A stretch of DNA of 64,000 nt from Theocolax elegans (GCA_026168455.1 CM047428.1:39492546-39556545); one strand, 5' to 3'; shown: positions 25,321 through 37,935, counted from the stretch's first letter. Program-made: numbers and translations. Notes: a model not told the origin generated them from the letters alone.

Positions 25321-27044
25321 ACGATGTGAGCGAAACACATATGATTAAATTAAACCGTGAATGAACCAAAGCGATTCGCATACTTTGCTTCGCGCACGCA
25401 TTCAAGAGAGCGCGAATCAAGTCCTTCGCACACGCAAAGCATGCATGAGATACCGTGTGAAAATATATTTCATTTTATTAGATAATCTAAATTTATATTT
25501 TAATGACTATATTTCGATCGCGTAACAAAAAAAATTACGAAAATATTTTTTCAGTTTATTGCGATTTAGGGGACGGCTAGCCACCAGGTGACAAGCCCCG
25601 AGTAATCACGAGACCGCCTTGTGATTGCGTTTTTTCTTTTACTCATAAATTAATTATGTTAAAGTCACGCAATTTTAAAATTTAAATTAAAATTCAACAT
25701 TTATATGTATGTTTTATGTTTTTTAAATAAACCAAAAAGAAGTCATTGACCAGTATTTAAAATAAAATTGGACATTTCTCATTTTGCTTTATCCCTGCAT
25801 TTTCCTTTCCTAATGCGGGTTCTTAAAGTATTTAGAAATACACTTATGAATTCTTGCATTTCAAGATCTATAATAATCTGCAAGCTTTTTGTTTTTGTTA
25901 AATATTAATTATTTTATTTTTTATAATTTTTATTTATTATTTTACACAATACAACGAACTAATACAAGCAGGCAGCGCCCATGAAAATTTGCTCGACGTC
26001 TTCCCGAGCGTACTGGGTAAAAATTTACATGCAATAAAATTTTTTATTTTTGCATGGCTTTAATTTTTAAAATCATTATTACCACTATTATTTTCAAGAA
26101 TTCATAAGTTGACGCGAAACAAAAATGAGCACTAGCCAATTTAAATGGTTATTGAATGCTAACGAATATTAATCGTGAACCGCATGGTCCGACTAAATAG
26201 TATAGTTCCGACAACGACCGTTAGGTGGCAAGCACTTATCAGTCGCCACCTGCTATCAAAGTGTTCGGTCTATATATATATATATATATATATATAGGTG
26301 ACCAAGAAGCGATATCGCGAAATATAAGCGAAAGACTATTTTTTTAATTTAAAATCGAATATAACCACCCCTCCTCACCACCACCTTGAACGTGAAACCA
26401 GGGTTGCCAGATGGCAATTTTTTCTCCTTGTTGCTCTTGCTTAATAAACATCAATATACGTAAGAGGGAAAAGGAAAAAAAATCGCCAACTGGTCACTCT
26501 GCTTGAAACATGAGCGGGGCTTAGAAATTATTAATCTATTTATGAAGCTTCTTCACCCAGCACTTACAATTATCTTTTGTGATCGCGTATACATACTCAA
26601 CAATTTTTTTTATATTCGAAGCATTTATTCCAAACTTTTATTAGTCTAAGTGCACAAACTTCATAATTAGATGAATAAATAATGGAATATTCAATTTAAT
26701 ATTGGAAAGTGAAAATTTAGGGGCTAGTTAATACACATAAATTACTATCTGCTCGCGGAGAAAAAATTTCATGCGAAAATCATTGCATAAAATTTACTTG
26801 CATAATCATTGCAAAATCGTGTAAAAATCGTAGCTAATGAGCAGAAACCATGGTTTTGCTAGGTTTCAATTATAAAAATTAATTAAATTTTATTAAAAAA
26901 TTGTCGATTTTTATTGCAATCTAATTTTTATTAGTGGAAAACTTAACATTAAAGTTATTTTTTGATTTTGTTCATGTTTTAAAATTATTCTCTCGGTTGT
27001 TAGTAGTTTTTTTTTTGCCTTTGGTAGTATCGTAGTTCCTTTAA
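25321..27044. other. AT-rich interval before gypsy gag; no 5' LTR found
   Basis: Contains a (TA)n run at 26271-26296. No sequence resembling the LTR start seen at 38590 (TGTAATGTAGCAAC) is visible upstream of gag, so the 5' LTR is lost or unrecognisable. Confidence 0.5.
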
Positions 27045-28244
27045 ATGGGCAGTCACAAAGAACGGATGGAAAATATCCTTAAACAGTCCATAGGGGCAAG
27101 GGAGTTATCTAGGAAGATTTCAAAAATAGATCCGAAATTAATAAAAGAGTTATTGGAAAAGCAAGGGCTAAGTACAGTAGGGTCATTCGAGACATTAAAA
27201 GATAGATTATTAAGGGCGGACTGTAGGAAGATAGATGTTAGGTTGGATGTACCGTGGTATACGGACGACGAAAGGGAGGAGGAATTACCAACAATGCAAG
27301 GGAAACAGAAATAGAACAACCCGTTAACGAGAATAATAAAGAAAGTAGCGACAAAGGGGAATATAATAAGAAAGTGAAACAGACAAAGGATAGTGAAGGG
27401 AAAACAATAGAAAGAGTTAGTCAAGAAGTAGTATGGAGTAATGTAGATGTAGGGATTTTGAAAACATTAGTAACCGATATTATTAAGGAGGTTATGGGTA
27501 ATCAATTGGAGAGCGCTCTGATTAAAACAGTAAATGCAAGGTTGCAAAATTTGCAAGTCAGCAAACAGGTAGAAGAATTAGGTCAACAAGAAAGGGTAGA
27601 AACAGAGGGGGACAATAACAGTCGTAAAGATTTAACCGAATATAGTGAATTAAAGAACTCATGGTAGAAGAATCAAAGCGTAAAGTGACAAATGGTAGTG
27701 TGGACGAATCAGGGTCGAGGAAAAAAGAATCTACTCCCGAACGAAGTAATAGGTTAGGACCAAAAAAGCTAGCTTTCTCAAAGGGTGTGTATTTAAATAG
27801 TAAGGGGAAGAGAATTTATCATGTTGAAGAAACCGATACAGGTAGTAGTTCAGAAGAGGAAATATGTAAAAGTAGGAGAGTTCATAAAGAGAAAAAGCTA
27901 ATGCGTAGAGAGATAGATTAGAATCAAGATAGGGAGTTAATAGGGACAGAGACTAACGGAAATAGTGATAATGAGGGAGGCTGGGAAACTCCGAGGTCTA
28001 AAAAGGCCAACCAACTTCAGAGAGGGGTAAATCGGTTGCACAGTATGCAGTATGTAAAGATGCTGCAAAACTGGAAAATCCACTTTTTTGGCGAAGGTAA
28101 GGAAGATCCGGAGGAGTACTTGGCTCAATTACAAGATTGCTATAAAGAAACAGCGTATTCTGATATCGAGTTCCTAAACAGAATTCCTTGTACACTATCG
28201 AAAACCGCGGTTAGGTGGTTTCGATCAGTCAAGAAGAAGATTAA
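27045..28244 (+). pseudogene. Gypsy 1 Gag, N-terminal part (SAP-like start)
   Basis: 27045-27314 starts MGSHKERMENILKQS and carries a SAP-like helix pair (IDPKLIKELLEKQGLSTVGS, then ETLKDRLL), a fold usually involved in nucleic-acid binding. Charged linker follows in two other frames (27254-27667, 27661-27921). A retrotransposon-gag capsid core follows in 28036-28244 (NWKIHFFGEGKEDPEEYLAQ, TAVRWFRSVKKK). Several frame changes are present. The coding sequence is cut at a TTAA (28241-28244) by the piggyBac-type element and resumes at 31466. Confidence 0.8.
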
Positions 28245-29012
28245 CCGATTCACTGGTATTGTATCATATATGTACAAATTATTTTCGCCCCAATACTGGT
28301 AATGTATCATATATGTACAAATTAGATTTTTGTCTGATTTTGACAGCGGTTTGAATCCAAACTTTGTATAATAGGTTTTTAAGGCATGCTGAATCAGATT
28401 CTAAGGTCAGATTTGGAAAAATCAAAATGGCTGATTCAGAATGGCTACCCCTAAAGATGTGTATGTGAAATAATGGATATATTGTAAAAATGTAAGGGCG
28501 TAGAAGCATTATTTAATTATATACATATATACATATATGAGAATATCTCAAAAAAAATTGGAGATAGAAAAAAACTTTCTATACAAAAGTTGTAGGGTTT
28601 TTAAGGGGCCAACTGACGGTGATATTAACCATAACCTAAGGTCAAGGGTGAAGGTCATTTGAAGGACAAAATGTTTTTTTCAAATAAGAATCACTACTTT
28701 TGACCTCGGAAATCGAAAGGGCGGGAAATTTTACGTTCAGTATGATCTTGGCCAAGGTTATGGTCAAGGTCATGGTCAGGATCAAAACAGTAAACGCGTA
28801 CAGACTATACGAAAAAAGCCAACCCTATGAAAATATTGAGGTGCAGGAGGTGTAGGGTTGCAAGAAAGCCAACTGACGGTATCCTTGACCGTCACCTCAA
28901 GGACAAAGGTTAAGGTCACGTGTTAGGAATTTAAAGATCTCGACCATCACTCGCTCTCAGCCTTACCCAGGATTAACGACGTGGACGTGGCGAGTTTCTA
29001 ATCCCTTTGTTT

Positions 29013-29017
29013 GTGTC

Positions 29018-29063
<46 letters not shown>

Positions 29064-29165
29064 GGCGTATAGTTGTCCCAGCCACTCAAAGCAAGGCGAT
29101 AGTTGTCCCAGCCACTTAAGGCAAGGCGATAGTTGTCCCAGCCACTTAAGGCAAGGCGATAGTTC
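29013..29165. repeat. GT microsatellite and ~33-bp minisatellite
   Basis: A (GT)n run (~29017-29062) is followed by about three and a half copies of ATAGTTGTCCCAGCCACTYA (with AAGGCAAGGCG), between the left arm and the 3' end of the mariner transposase. Confidence 0.9.
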
Positions 29166-29220
29166 TTCTAAGGGGAAGTTATCTAATCTGATTTTAACGA
29201 CGCTTTGATCAGGAAATTCA

Positions 29221-30285
29221 TCAAATAAAATGTTCAAACAATTGCCCGTTATTATCAAGGCATAACTGAATTCGATTTTGAAAACTTCTAATGGTGGCTA
29301 GAAGAACGATTCTTGGAATGTTGCGACATGCAATTGTTATGCGGTCCATCATATTGTCTCTTGTAGTGGGTACTTCAGCGTAGACAATATTTTTCAGATA
29401 ACCCCACAAAAAGAAATCCATGCTGGTCAAATCTGGAGATCTCGGACAGCATTCTTCAAATACACCACGTCCTATCCATCGATTAGTGAATCTGACGTTC
29501 AGATAGTCACGAACTATTCTGGCAAAATGAGCAGGTGCACCATCGTGCTGAAACCACATGTGTTGTCTTGTGTGCAGATCAACATTTTCAAGTAAGACCG
29601 GTAAATCATTTCTCAAAAACCGTAAATAATTGTGGCGATTTACATGTCTTTCAAAGAAATACGGACCATTTAAGTTTCCATTTATAATACCGCACCACAC
29701 GGTCAAACTCCAACGTTGCTAATGATTCACTTGTTGAAGCCAATGTGGATTTTCGACAGACCAGTAATGGCAATTGTGCCTGTTAAGATTACCAGTATTA
29801 TGAAAAGTAGCTTCATCACTAAATAGGACGTAATTAAAAAATTCTGGATCTCCTTGTATTATCATTTGTGCCCACGCACAAAACTGGCGCCTTCGTTCAA
29901 AGTCCCCAGCAAGTAACTGTTGTGTAAATGTTACGTGGTAAGGATGGAATCTGTGAACTCTCAGAATTCGGTGCACCGTGGATTTTGGAATACCTAATTG
30001 TCTTGCAATTGCTCGAGTACTAATGTGGGGGTCAATTGCTACCAAACTTAATACTGCAAGCACATGTGGATGATCCCTTTCTGGTACATTATTGCTCCGT
30101 CTTTCTCGCGGACCAAGTGGTCGTTGTCGTTGACGCTCTACAAGTCTCGCATTGGTACGATCGTTTGGGTGTCTTCTATTAGGAAAACGATTACGGTATA
30201 TTCTTGCTGCTTGAGCATAATTACCATGGCATTCTCCAAGCGCAAGAATAATATCTACTATTTCATTGGAGGTATAATCAGCCAT
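29221..30285 (-). pseudogene. Mariner-family transposase, one nonsense codon
   Basis: One reading frame of 354 codons from M (30285) to the stop at 29221, broken only by a TAG at codon 189 (29721-29719). Residues 1-60 are a helix-rich N-terminal region of the DUF4817 kind. Residues 85-112 form a helix-turn-helix (STRAIARQLGIPKSTVHRIL). The catalytic triad is visible: Asp157 (LFSDEATF), Asp248 (QHDGAPAH) and Asp285 (PRSPDL), with 36 residues between the last two. The protein would cut and paste DNA at TA sites. A single stop in an otherwise complete frame, with long arms, marks recent loss. Confidence 0.92.
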
Positions 30286-31465
30286 TATGTACTGAGGGGC
30301 TGACGGATGAATGATCTTATTTTAATCAGGTTAACTAAAGCGAGGTTGTTAATTATGGACTGACAGTATGTTCTTACTTTTTTAATTTTTTACACTTAAA
30401 GCAAAGTAGCTACTAAATAATTTTTGTATAATTTCGCAAAAAAATTTTACGATTTTACACACATACACACGCACAGAGGAATTAGAAACTCGCCACGTCC
30501 ACGTCGTTAATCCTGGGTAAGGCTGAGAGCGAGTGATGGTCGAGATCTTAAAATTCCTAACATGACCTAGACCTTTGTCCTTGAGGTGACGGTCAAGGAT
30601 ACCGTCAGTTGGCTTTCTTGCAACCCTACAGCTCCTGCATCTCAATATTTTCATAGGGTTGGCTTTTTTCGTAAGGTCTGTACGCGTTTACTGTTTTGAT
30701 CCCGACCATGACCTTGACCATAACCTTGGCCAAGATCATACTGAACGTAAAATTTCCCGCCCTTTCCATTTCCGAGGTCAAAAGTAGTGATTCTTATTTG
30801 AAAAAAACATTTTGTCCTTCAAATGACCTTCACCCTTGACCTCAGGTTATGGTTAATATCACCGTCAGTTGGTCCCTTAAAAACCCTACAACTTTTGTAT
30901 AGAAAGTTTTTTCTATCTCCAATATTTTTTAAAATATTCTCATCCGTTATTTAAAATGGGACACCCTGTATATATATATATATTTTATATATTTTATATT
31001 TTATATATATTATATATATATATATGCACGTACTAGGGGTGTTTTACTCCTCGCTACAGATATGGAAACGTATAACGATATTTATGGATTTATAATTGTA
31101 CATGCCTTACATTTTGTAAAAATTTTATGTACAAAGGATTCTTTTTGAACAGTATGAATGCATTCATAAAACCTAATTATCACGTCTAGAAAATATCACG
31201 TCCCCAGAGTGTACCAACGAGGAGGTTACGGAAGGATTTTACACTCCACTTTTTCGTTATTTTTTAATTTAATTTTTTTTTTGTATTTTTTTGTAGTTTT
31301 TTTTGTAAAACAACCGCTTGGGAGGGTTGAATTAAAAAAACAACCCTCAAAATCGATTCAGCGACGTGAAAAACTCCTATATACCAAATATTTTGCATTT
31401 TCGTCAAAAAAAATGGTCTACCAGTATTGGGACGAAAGCTAAAAAAAGCCGTACCAGTGAATCGG

Positions 31466-32455
31466 TTAAAACGCTTAAATTTCATGGAAATACTAGATAG
31501 AGAGGATATTATCGAAGAATTGCGTCGAAGGACTCAAGCGAAGGGAGAAGACATAGCTAGTTATTTATCTTGTATTAGATCGTAGGGCATTTTAAGAAAC
31601 CGACGCCGGAGTGTCAGCTTGTCCAATTGGTATTTCGCAATCTGTTGCCGGAGTATCGTAAGGCAATGGAAAACGAATATCTCGATACTTTGGACGAATT
31701 GAGAAGTGGGGGAGAAAATACGAACGGAAGAAGGAATTAGACAACCGTTCGTTCCTCTGCCACCCAAAGAAAAGATTTGGATTCCAGAAGCCGCATACCA
31801 AGGGTCTAGAGTAAAAGATAAAGTGGCTAATGTGGAAGAAAACGAGCAGGGTTTAGTAGGGTCAAAAGACAAGCTGAAGCCGGCAAAGGTGGATAAAGAG
31901 TCGAATAAAATCGCGGTTAAGGCTACAGTGCAGGTAGAATCTCAGGAGCAGCCAATCACAGCTGCAATGATTGTGGCCATGCAGGCACCACAACAAAATG
32001 CGAGACCACCGGTACAGCATCAGACTAGTTGGTCATTACCACCTGCAGCTGGCCAACGCGTAAATTATAGCAATCGAAATTTTAATAGTAGGGAATTTCC
32101 GTCGAGTGGGTGGCAGAATAGACCCGATAGTAGGGATTATAGGGAATTGAAAAAATTTGCTAATAGCGGAACTAGAGACGAGCATAGAGCTTTTCACGGT
32201 CCGTGTTTCGAGTGTCAGAAGGTAGGACATAGGGGTTCCGAGTGTCCCAATAGGAAGTATTATTTTTGTAAAAAGCAGGGTCATAATATACGAAAATGCT
32301 CTCTTCGTAAAACAGAGGGGTTAGCATGTCAGGTTTGCAAAACAGTTGGGACTACATTTGACGATTGTCCGAATTGCACACAGTTTAGGGCGATGTTGGG
32401 AAACGGCAAGTCGGGATTTCATAAATTTCCCCTGACTTTCGAATCACGGCAGTAG
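31466..32455 (+). pseudogene. Gypsy 1 Gag, C-terminal part with zinc knuckles
   Basis: Resumes the capsid region (31491-31582, ending SYLSCIRS and a stop). It continues in 31706-32455 with a Gln/Pro-rich linker and two CCHC-like knuckles: CFECQKVGHRGSEC is canonical, and YFCKKQGHNIRKC has Phe before a single first Cys. A further CQVC...CPNC pair follows. These bind the element RNA. Frame changes separate the pieces. Confidence 0.82.
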
Positions 32456-32511
32456 GGACCGATAGGGCGTTACCGAGTTATTGCTTTCCAGAGGTAAATT
32501 TCGATGTAAAG

Positions 32512-33369
32512 GTGGGGAAGAATATTGATAGGATGAATATAGAGGGTGTGTCTTCCAAAGTAAATGTAGGAAAGGTAGATAGGTCTAAGGGTGCGATGCC
32601 TAGGTCCAAGGGTAATTTACGGTCGATCAGAAAGGACGATCCAGACAGTGATTCAGGAATTAGAATAATTAAGGATAGGTTACTAAAGGAATCAGAGAGG
32701 ATAGATATTGAATTATTAGTTAAAAAGGGGAAAGTTGATCGTGACGGGACTCAAGTTAGCGAAGGAAGGTCACAGGATAATCAAGAGATTAGGGAGTATA
32801 ATAGATTAAATGTGATTAATAAGGGTGTAGATTTGCTTTTAGGGGATAATAAGAAAAAGGAAAAAGAAAAGAGTCCAAAGACCTTCCTTAGCAACAAGGA
32901 GACACCAGATCGATCAACTGAACCGAAGCAAGGTGTATCAGTATCCAACGTAGAAAATAGGCATTACTTAAAAATTGTTTCAAGAGGACAGGAATATAGG
33001 GCGTTAATCGATTCTGGTTCCACATTGTTTTTGGTAGGGTCAAGGATAGCTGAGCAGTTTAAGTATAGATTAAAGTCCTCTGATTTGGTTATTAAAAATG
33101 TTAATGGTGGATTAGTGAGGGCATTAGGGACGTTGGAAATTAATTTAGAGATTGATGGACATGTAGAGAAAATTAACTGCAGGGCCTTAAAAGACTTGGA
33201 ATTGGGTATGATCTTGGGTATGGATTTTGGCAAACTTTGTAATTTTGATGATAGGTTAGGACAGGATCAGTGGCGGGTTAGGGAAGGTCCATGGAGGTCG
33301 TATAATAATGATAAAGGGACAAACCATAATATTTGGGGAATACTCTGGCATCTCCGAATTAAAGGATAA
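32512..33369 (+). pseudogene. Gypsy 1 aspartic protease region
   Basis: A long Lys/Arg/Ser-rich linker precedes a retropepsin-like domain at residues ~155-250: the active site YRALIDSGSTLFLVG, flap-region sequence (NVNGGLVRALG) and the C-terminal ILGMDFGKL (normally ILGxDF). The tail runs out of frame near 33300, where the RT frame begins at 33308. It would process the Gag-Pol polyprotein. Confidence 0.85.
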
Positions 33370-34720
33370 GGAAAGGGATAAAGTTCAAAAATTGGTGCAC
33401 AGTTTACTTCCAGACATAAATGCCGATCGGTTAGGAATGACAGACCTTACTGAACATTCAATTGATGTTCAGGGAGCTCCTGCAATCAAACATCGAACAC
33501 GGCGCATCTCGCCCAAGATGTTGGAGGCAGCTCATGAAGAAATTAGAAAGATAATGCAGTTGGGAGTTATCAAAGGTTTGGCAAGTGTGAAGTCCGACGC
33601 ATCAATAAGCTTCTGCGTAGACTATAGGGACTTGAACTCGATCACAAAACGGGATGACTATCCTTTGCCACAGATGGATTCGATTCTGTAAAAAATTTGT
33701 AAGGCCAGGTATATTAGTAAAATCGACTTGAAGCAGGCGTACTTCCAGGTCAAAATGGCGCCTGCTAGTCGAAAATATACGGCCTTTGCGGTGTCAGGAT
33801 CGGGTCTATGACAATTTAAAAGGATGCCATTCGGGTTGACGAATGCGCCCATGACCTTCCAGCGGTTGATAAATGCGATATTCGGTTTGGAATTCGAACC
33901 TTTTATTTTCGGATATCTGGACGATATAATCATCGTCACCGAGTCATTTGAGGAACACTTAAAATATCTAGATTTGGTATTAAGGAAATTATTGAATGCA
34001 TGGTTAACGGTGAATAGGGACAAATGCGAATTTTGTTGTAGTATGGTGACTTATTTAGGATTTATTTTAGATGGGGACAGACTTAAAACGAATCCAGATA
34101 AAGTGTCTCCGGTGGTCAATTATCCAGTACCCAGGACAATCAAGGAATCAAGAAGATTCTTTGGTATGATCGCTTGGTATTCGCGTTTTATTGAGAATGA
34201 GGTCGAATTAAAGATTCCATTAGTAAGGTTGTTGCGTAAGGGACAAGAATAGATATGGGGAAAGGAGTAGCAGGAAGCTTTCGATTCACTAAAAAGAGCT
34301 TTGACTATTGCACCCGTTCTTGCTCACACTGATTTCAGCAAACCGTTCAAAATACAGTGTCATGCAAGCAATTATGCACTGGGAGCGGCGCTGACTCAGG
34401 AACAGGAGGATGGGGAACACCCATAGCCTACATTAGTAGGGTTTTGTCGGCGCGGAAAGGAATTATTCCACAACGGAAAAGGAGTGTTTGGCGTTGATTT
34501 GGGCTATAAAAAAGTTGAGGCCATATTTGGAGGGATATCCATTTACCACAATCACCGATCACATTGCGTTTAAGTGGTTTCGGAATCTTAAGAAGCCTAC
34601 TGGTCGTCTCGCTCGGTGGGCTATAGAGACGCAACAATGGGACTTTGAGATAGTCCATAGAAAAGGATCTCTGAATCAAGTCCCAGACGCACTCTAGGAT
34701 ATATGCGAGTAAGGTCGACA
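33308..34720 (+). pseudogene. Gypsy 1 reverse transcriptase and RNase H
   Basis: The RT frame shows FCVDYRDLNSIT, YPLPQMDSIL, then a TAA (33689-33691), IDLKQAYFQV, a second in-frame stop near 33809, MPFGLTNAP and the catalytic YLDDIIIV. It stays in one frame to 34252. The connection and RNase H follow with frame changes (PVLAHTDFSKPFK; AIKKLRPYLEGYPF; ITDHIAFKW; GSLNQVPDAL). Two stops in otherwise conserved RT blocks make it non-functional. Confidence 0.93.
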
Positions 34721-34722
34721 CA

Positions 34723-36246
34723 GTGGCAGCTTTCCAGGAAATTAGGGACACTTGGTATCTCAATATGCTCAAGAACGTCGAACAATTTCCTAGCCGTTAC
34801 CAGCAATGGAAAGTAGAGAACGGTATGCTGTATAGGTACCGTAACGATGCATTGCTGGACCCGGTCACAAATAGGGACGAATATTGGAGATTAGTGGTCC
34901 CAGAGGACCAGTGAGAGCGAGTAATAAGGAATGCGCATTGCGAAACCTCGGCGGGTCACTTAGGCGTAGAAAAGACTTATGATAGGGTGATTAGGAACTA
35001 TTATTGGAGAGGAGTATGGTACGATGTCAATAGATTCGTAGTAGGGTGTGATGTTTGTCAGAGATATAAAGTATCCCAGTTAGGCCCACAAGGACTGCTT
35101 AGTAGTAGGGTGATTGAAAGACCTTGAGTAGTGGTGGCAGCGGATATGATGGAGTTTCCACCTAGTAAGAGTCAATGTAAATATCTGTTAGTTTCCCAAG
35201 ATTTACTTACTCGGTGGATAGATAGAAACCGTTAAGAACCGCGGATGGTAAATCAGCAGCAAAAGCATTTGAGGAATTAATCTTATTTAAGTGGAAGACT
35301 CCTAACTAATTGCTCACTGACAATGGCAAAGAATTTGAAAATAAATTTTTGAATATTGTCTTAGCGGAATACGGGGTTAAACATGTCACCACTCCGCTCT
35401 ACCACCCTCAAGCAAACGCTGTAGAACAAATCAATCGTACATTCAAAACTATGATTGCGGCGTTTGTTAAGGGGATGTCGGAGCTATAGCCTCCATCAAA
35501 AGCCGCTCGATCTCGAATGGCGCTGTAGTCAGGTGTCAATTTCTACGATAAACGTACTTAAAACATAAATTATAAATTTTGCAGCTACATAGAGCTGATG
35601 AAAGATACTTTCCCCCCTAGCTATAACTAAAATTAAGGTAATTGTAATATTACTCTTGATAGCAAATGTTTATTTTTTTAAAGAAATGTGAAATACGTTG
35701 CGTGTAGCATTACGGCAGATATAGATTCATTGAATATGAGACGTATTTCTCATTTCTTTAAAAGAATAAACATTTGCTGCCAAGAGTAATATTACAAATA
35801 CCTTAATTTTAGTTATAGCTAGGGGGGAAAGTATCTTTCAACAGCTCTATGTAGCTGTAAAATTTATAATTTATGTTTGAAGTACGTTTATCGTAGAAAT
35901 CGACACCTGACCACAGCGCCATTCGAAGCCTCGAGATCGAGCGGCTATCAACGGAGGCTATGGCTCCGACATCCCCTTAAAAACGGCCGCAGGACCTGGG
36001 ATCAACACCTTAATTAATTTAGGCATGCGATAAATACCACGTCCGGTAAATCATCTTTGAAAGTATCACCCGCATTCCTGAATTATGAGAGACACCCCAG
36101 ACCTGCTAAAAGTCTACGTAGGGAGGTAGAACCAGAGAGTTGATTCAATAGGTTACAAAGGATAGGGTACAAAGATTAGATATTTTACGAGATATAGTCA
36201 CTAAGCTTATTAAACAGACGAAGGAAAAACAAGCTAAGGTTTTTAA
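34723..36246 (+). pseudogene. Gypsy 1 integrase, interrupted
   Basis: The zinc-binding H2C2 region lies at ~34930-35080 (AHCETSAGHLGVEKTYDRV ... GCDVCQRYK). The DDE core is scattered over frames: AADMMEFP, LTDNGKEFENKF and NAVEQINRTFKTM. A MITE sits immediately after the third catalytic block (35471-35976). Coding resumes with NTTSGKSSLKVSPAFLNYER-like sequence until the piggyBac insertion at 36247. Several stops (near 34914, 35127, 35490) are present. Confidence 0.85.
35471..35976. mobile_element. 506-bp MITE at a TTAA site in gypsy integrase
   Basis: A near-perfect palindrome beginning GGGGATGTCGGAGC and ending GCTCCGACATCCCC, with TTAA on both sides (35467-35470 and 35977-35980). Arms extend ~240 bp with few mismatches around a short centre. 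TTAA target sites fit piggyBac-type or Kolobok-type transposition. The ends differ from both piggyBac elements nearby, so it is a separate family. Confidence 0.88.
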
Positions 36247-36879
36247 ACTTTCGGCTGCGGGAAAATTTTAGTACTAAACGACTTTTTATAAAATGCAAAA
36301 TGTACACATGAGATCATTGGATATTTCAGGTAGAGTCCCCACCCTGACTACTGGTCGATAAATCGACCACCCCCGCAGGCAACGTAAAGTACAATGTAAA
36401 ATTTTTTTCTCATTTTCCAGGAAAACTCTAGAGGGTATTTCTATGCAATTTCTCGCGCTGAACATGAAAAACATGGTAAAAAAATCCTAGAAATACTATT
36501 GACCTTGAAAATCTATTTTTCAAGTTCAAATTTTTTATTCTAGCATAGATAGAATTTTTTGAAGATTTTCGTACATAGTGTCATGGACTGAATAAAAAAA
36601 TAATTCTAAAAAAATAGCTGAGGTATCATTGATTTTAAAAATTTACATTCAAGGTCGCATTCACTTCTAAAACAAGTGCAACAAACATCTGCTACATTTG
36701 TCAATATGTCAAGAAATATTCTGACATTCGCTCTTAGCATAACTCAGGATCGACGGCGTGGACGTGCCGAAAAGGTGATCCCATTGGGGTGCTTGATTTT
36801 CGTGAGTCCCCATGCCTCTCACGTTTCGAGGTGCTTGATTACCGTGAGTCCCCTTGCCTCTCACGTAGGAATGATTGGC

Positions 36880-37842
36880 TCTACGGTAATGTCTCTTTTG
36901 TGTGGTACTCTTCAAAGCATGGTGCTGCGCATAGAGGAGTTTCACAACTAGGGCAAATGTATGTCGTTTTACGTGGAGTCTTACGCAAAGAGCACAAGTG
37001 GCATCTTCGACTTGTACCTTGCCTCGGGAAATGGCGGCCAACTAGTCGAATGGGAGAGTCATTGTAGGGAGAGATGCTTGTAATCTAAATAAAGGAAATG
37101 ATATAGCTTTCACGTTTCGCATTTTATACAACGCATGAGCATTGGATAAACAAAGATCAATAAGATGAAAAAAAAAGCTTTCGATACCATTTCATTGTTT
37201 TTCGCACTGTTTCTGTTATAGATAATTGTCTATCAACATTATCAATACCACCCATATTTTGATTATAATCGTGGACATAACTTGGCTTTATAATATCTTT
37301 ATTTGTTAGGTAACATTTTTTTCCAGTTGCACAGAATTCAAGTTCGTGCACAGTTGTAAGCATACGAACGCTACATTTATCTTCCCATCTCACTGCCATC
37401 CACATGACCCTTATAAAAATAATATTGTAAAAAGTGAGCTACAATATCGCCAGTAACACCCAAATCAAACTTTTGATAATCAGTGTCTGCGCCAGTATAA
37501 ACAATAAAACCCAACACGAATCCCGTCTTACAGTCTACAATCATGAATAGCTTGATGCCAAAGCGATTTCTCTTCAAAGGAATGTACTGCTTGAATCGAA
37601 GCCTACCTTTCCATAATAATAGACTTTCATTTATGCACAGATTTTTTCCTGGAGTAAGAAATGCTGGAAATTTCTTCATTATTATGAAAATGTAAACATC
37701 GTAGGATGTGAATATATCTATCGCGAGGCATTATTTGTCCAAAAATTGGAGTGTGTAGCAAAAGATCTGTGAACCAATAACTTTGTAAATCGCCTTTACA
37801 GACATGGCCCATTAGAATGGAAAGACCTAGAAAAGTTTCCAC
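36880..37842 (-). pseudogene. piggyBac transposase, decayed
   Basis: Minus-strand pieces in order: 37842-37627 (FLGLSILMGHV, N-terminal part of the catalytic region), 37679-37377 (WKGRLRFKQYIPLKRNRFGI, MIVDCKTGFVLGF) and 37405-37157 (VHDYNQNMGGIDNVDRQLS, holding the last acidic site). A C-terminal Cys-rich finger at ~37000-36900 is split by a frameshift (CALC in one frame, ICPSCETPLCAAPC in the next). The first catalytic acid, expected in the DES.L.WKG box, reads INES, an Asn. The segment with the second catalytic Asp is deleted after FYKGHV. It cannot work. Confidence 0.9.
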
Positions 37843-37935
37843 CTTGAAATACTTATTTTCGAGGTGAATAATATTTTGTTGAATAATATTTTGTTCAAAC
37901 CTTGAAATACCTATTTTCGAGGTGAGTAATATTTT
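37840..37935. repeat. Two tandem copies of a ~53-bp unit
   Basis: CCTTGAAATACYTATTTTCG followed by AGGTGARTAATATTTTG occurs twice, just upstream of the piggyBac transposase remnant. Confidence 0.7.

Larger units (their letters stand above)
28539..30970 (-). mobile_element. Tc1/mariner-superfamily element with ~465-bp inverted repeats
   Basis: Long arms (28539-29004 and 30477-30942) are inverted copies rich in GGTCAAGGTCATGGTCA-type blocks and flank a transposase on the minus strand. The right end continues to GGGACACCCTGTA beside a TATATA tract, an end motif I associate with insect mariner relatives. The matching left extremity is missing or eroded. It lies wholly inside the piggyBac-type element. 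Confidence 0.8.
28245..31465. mobile_element. piggyBac-type element inserted at TTAA in gypsy gag
   Basis: The element starts CCGATTCACTGGT and ends with its inverse ACCAGTGAATCGG. TTAA lies on both sides (28241-28244 and 31466-31469). Each end also carries the subterminal repeat CG(C/T)CCCAATACTGGTA, at ~28288 on the left and ~31425 on the right. Short terminal plus internal inverted repeats at unequal distances are the hallmark layout of piggyBac. No piggyBac transposase is inside; most of the 3.2 kb is a mariner relative that inserted later. Gypsy gag coding flanks both sides. Confidence 0.85.

Noticed and set aside
30961..31025. Promoter TATA boxes in TATATATA runs
   Set aside because: Microsatellite-like AT runs, not positioned before a gene.
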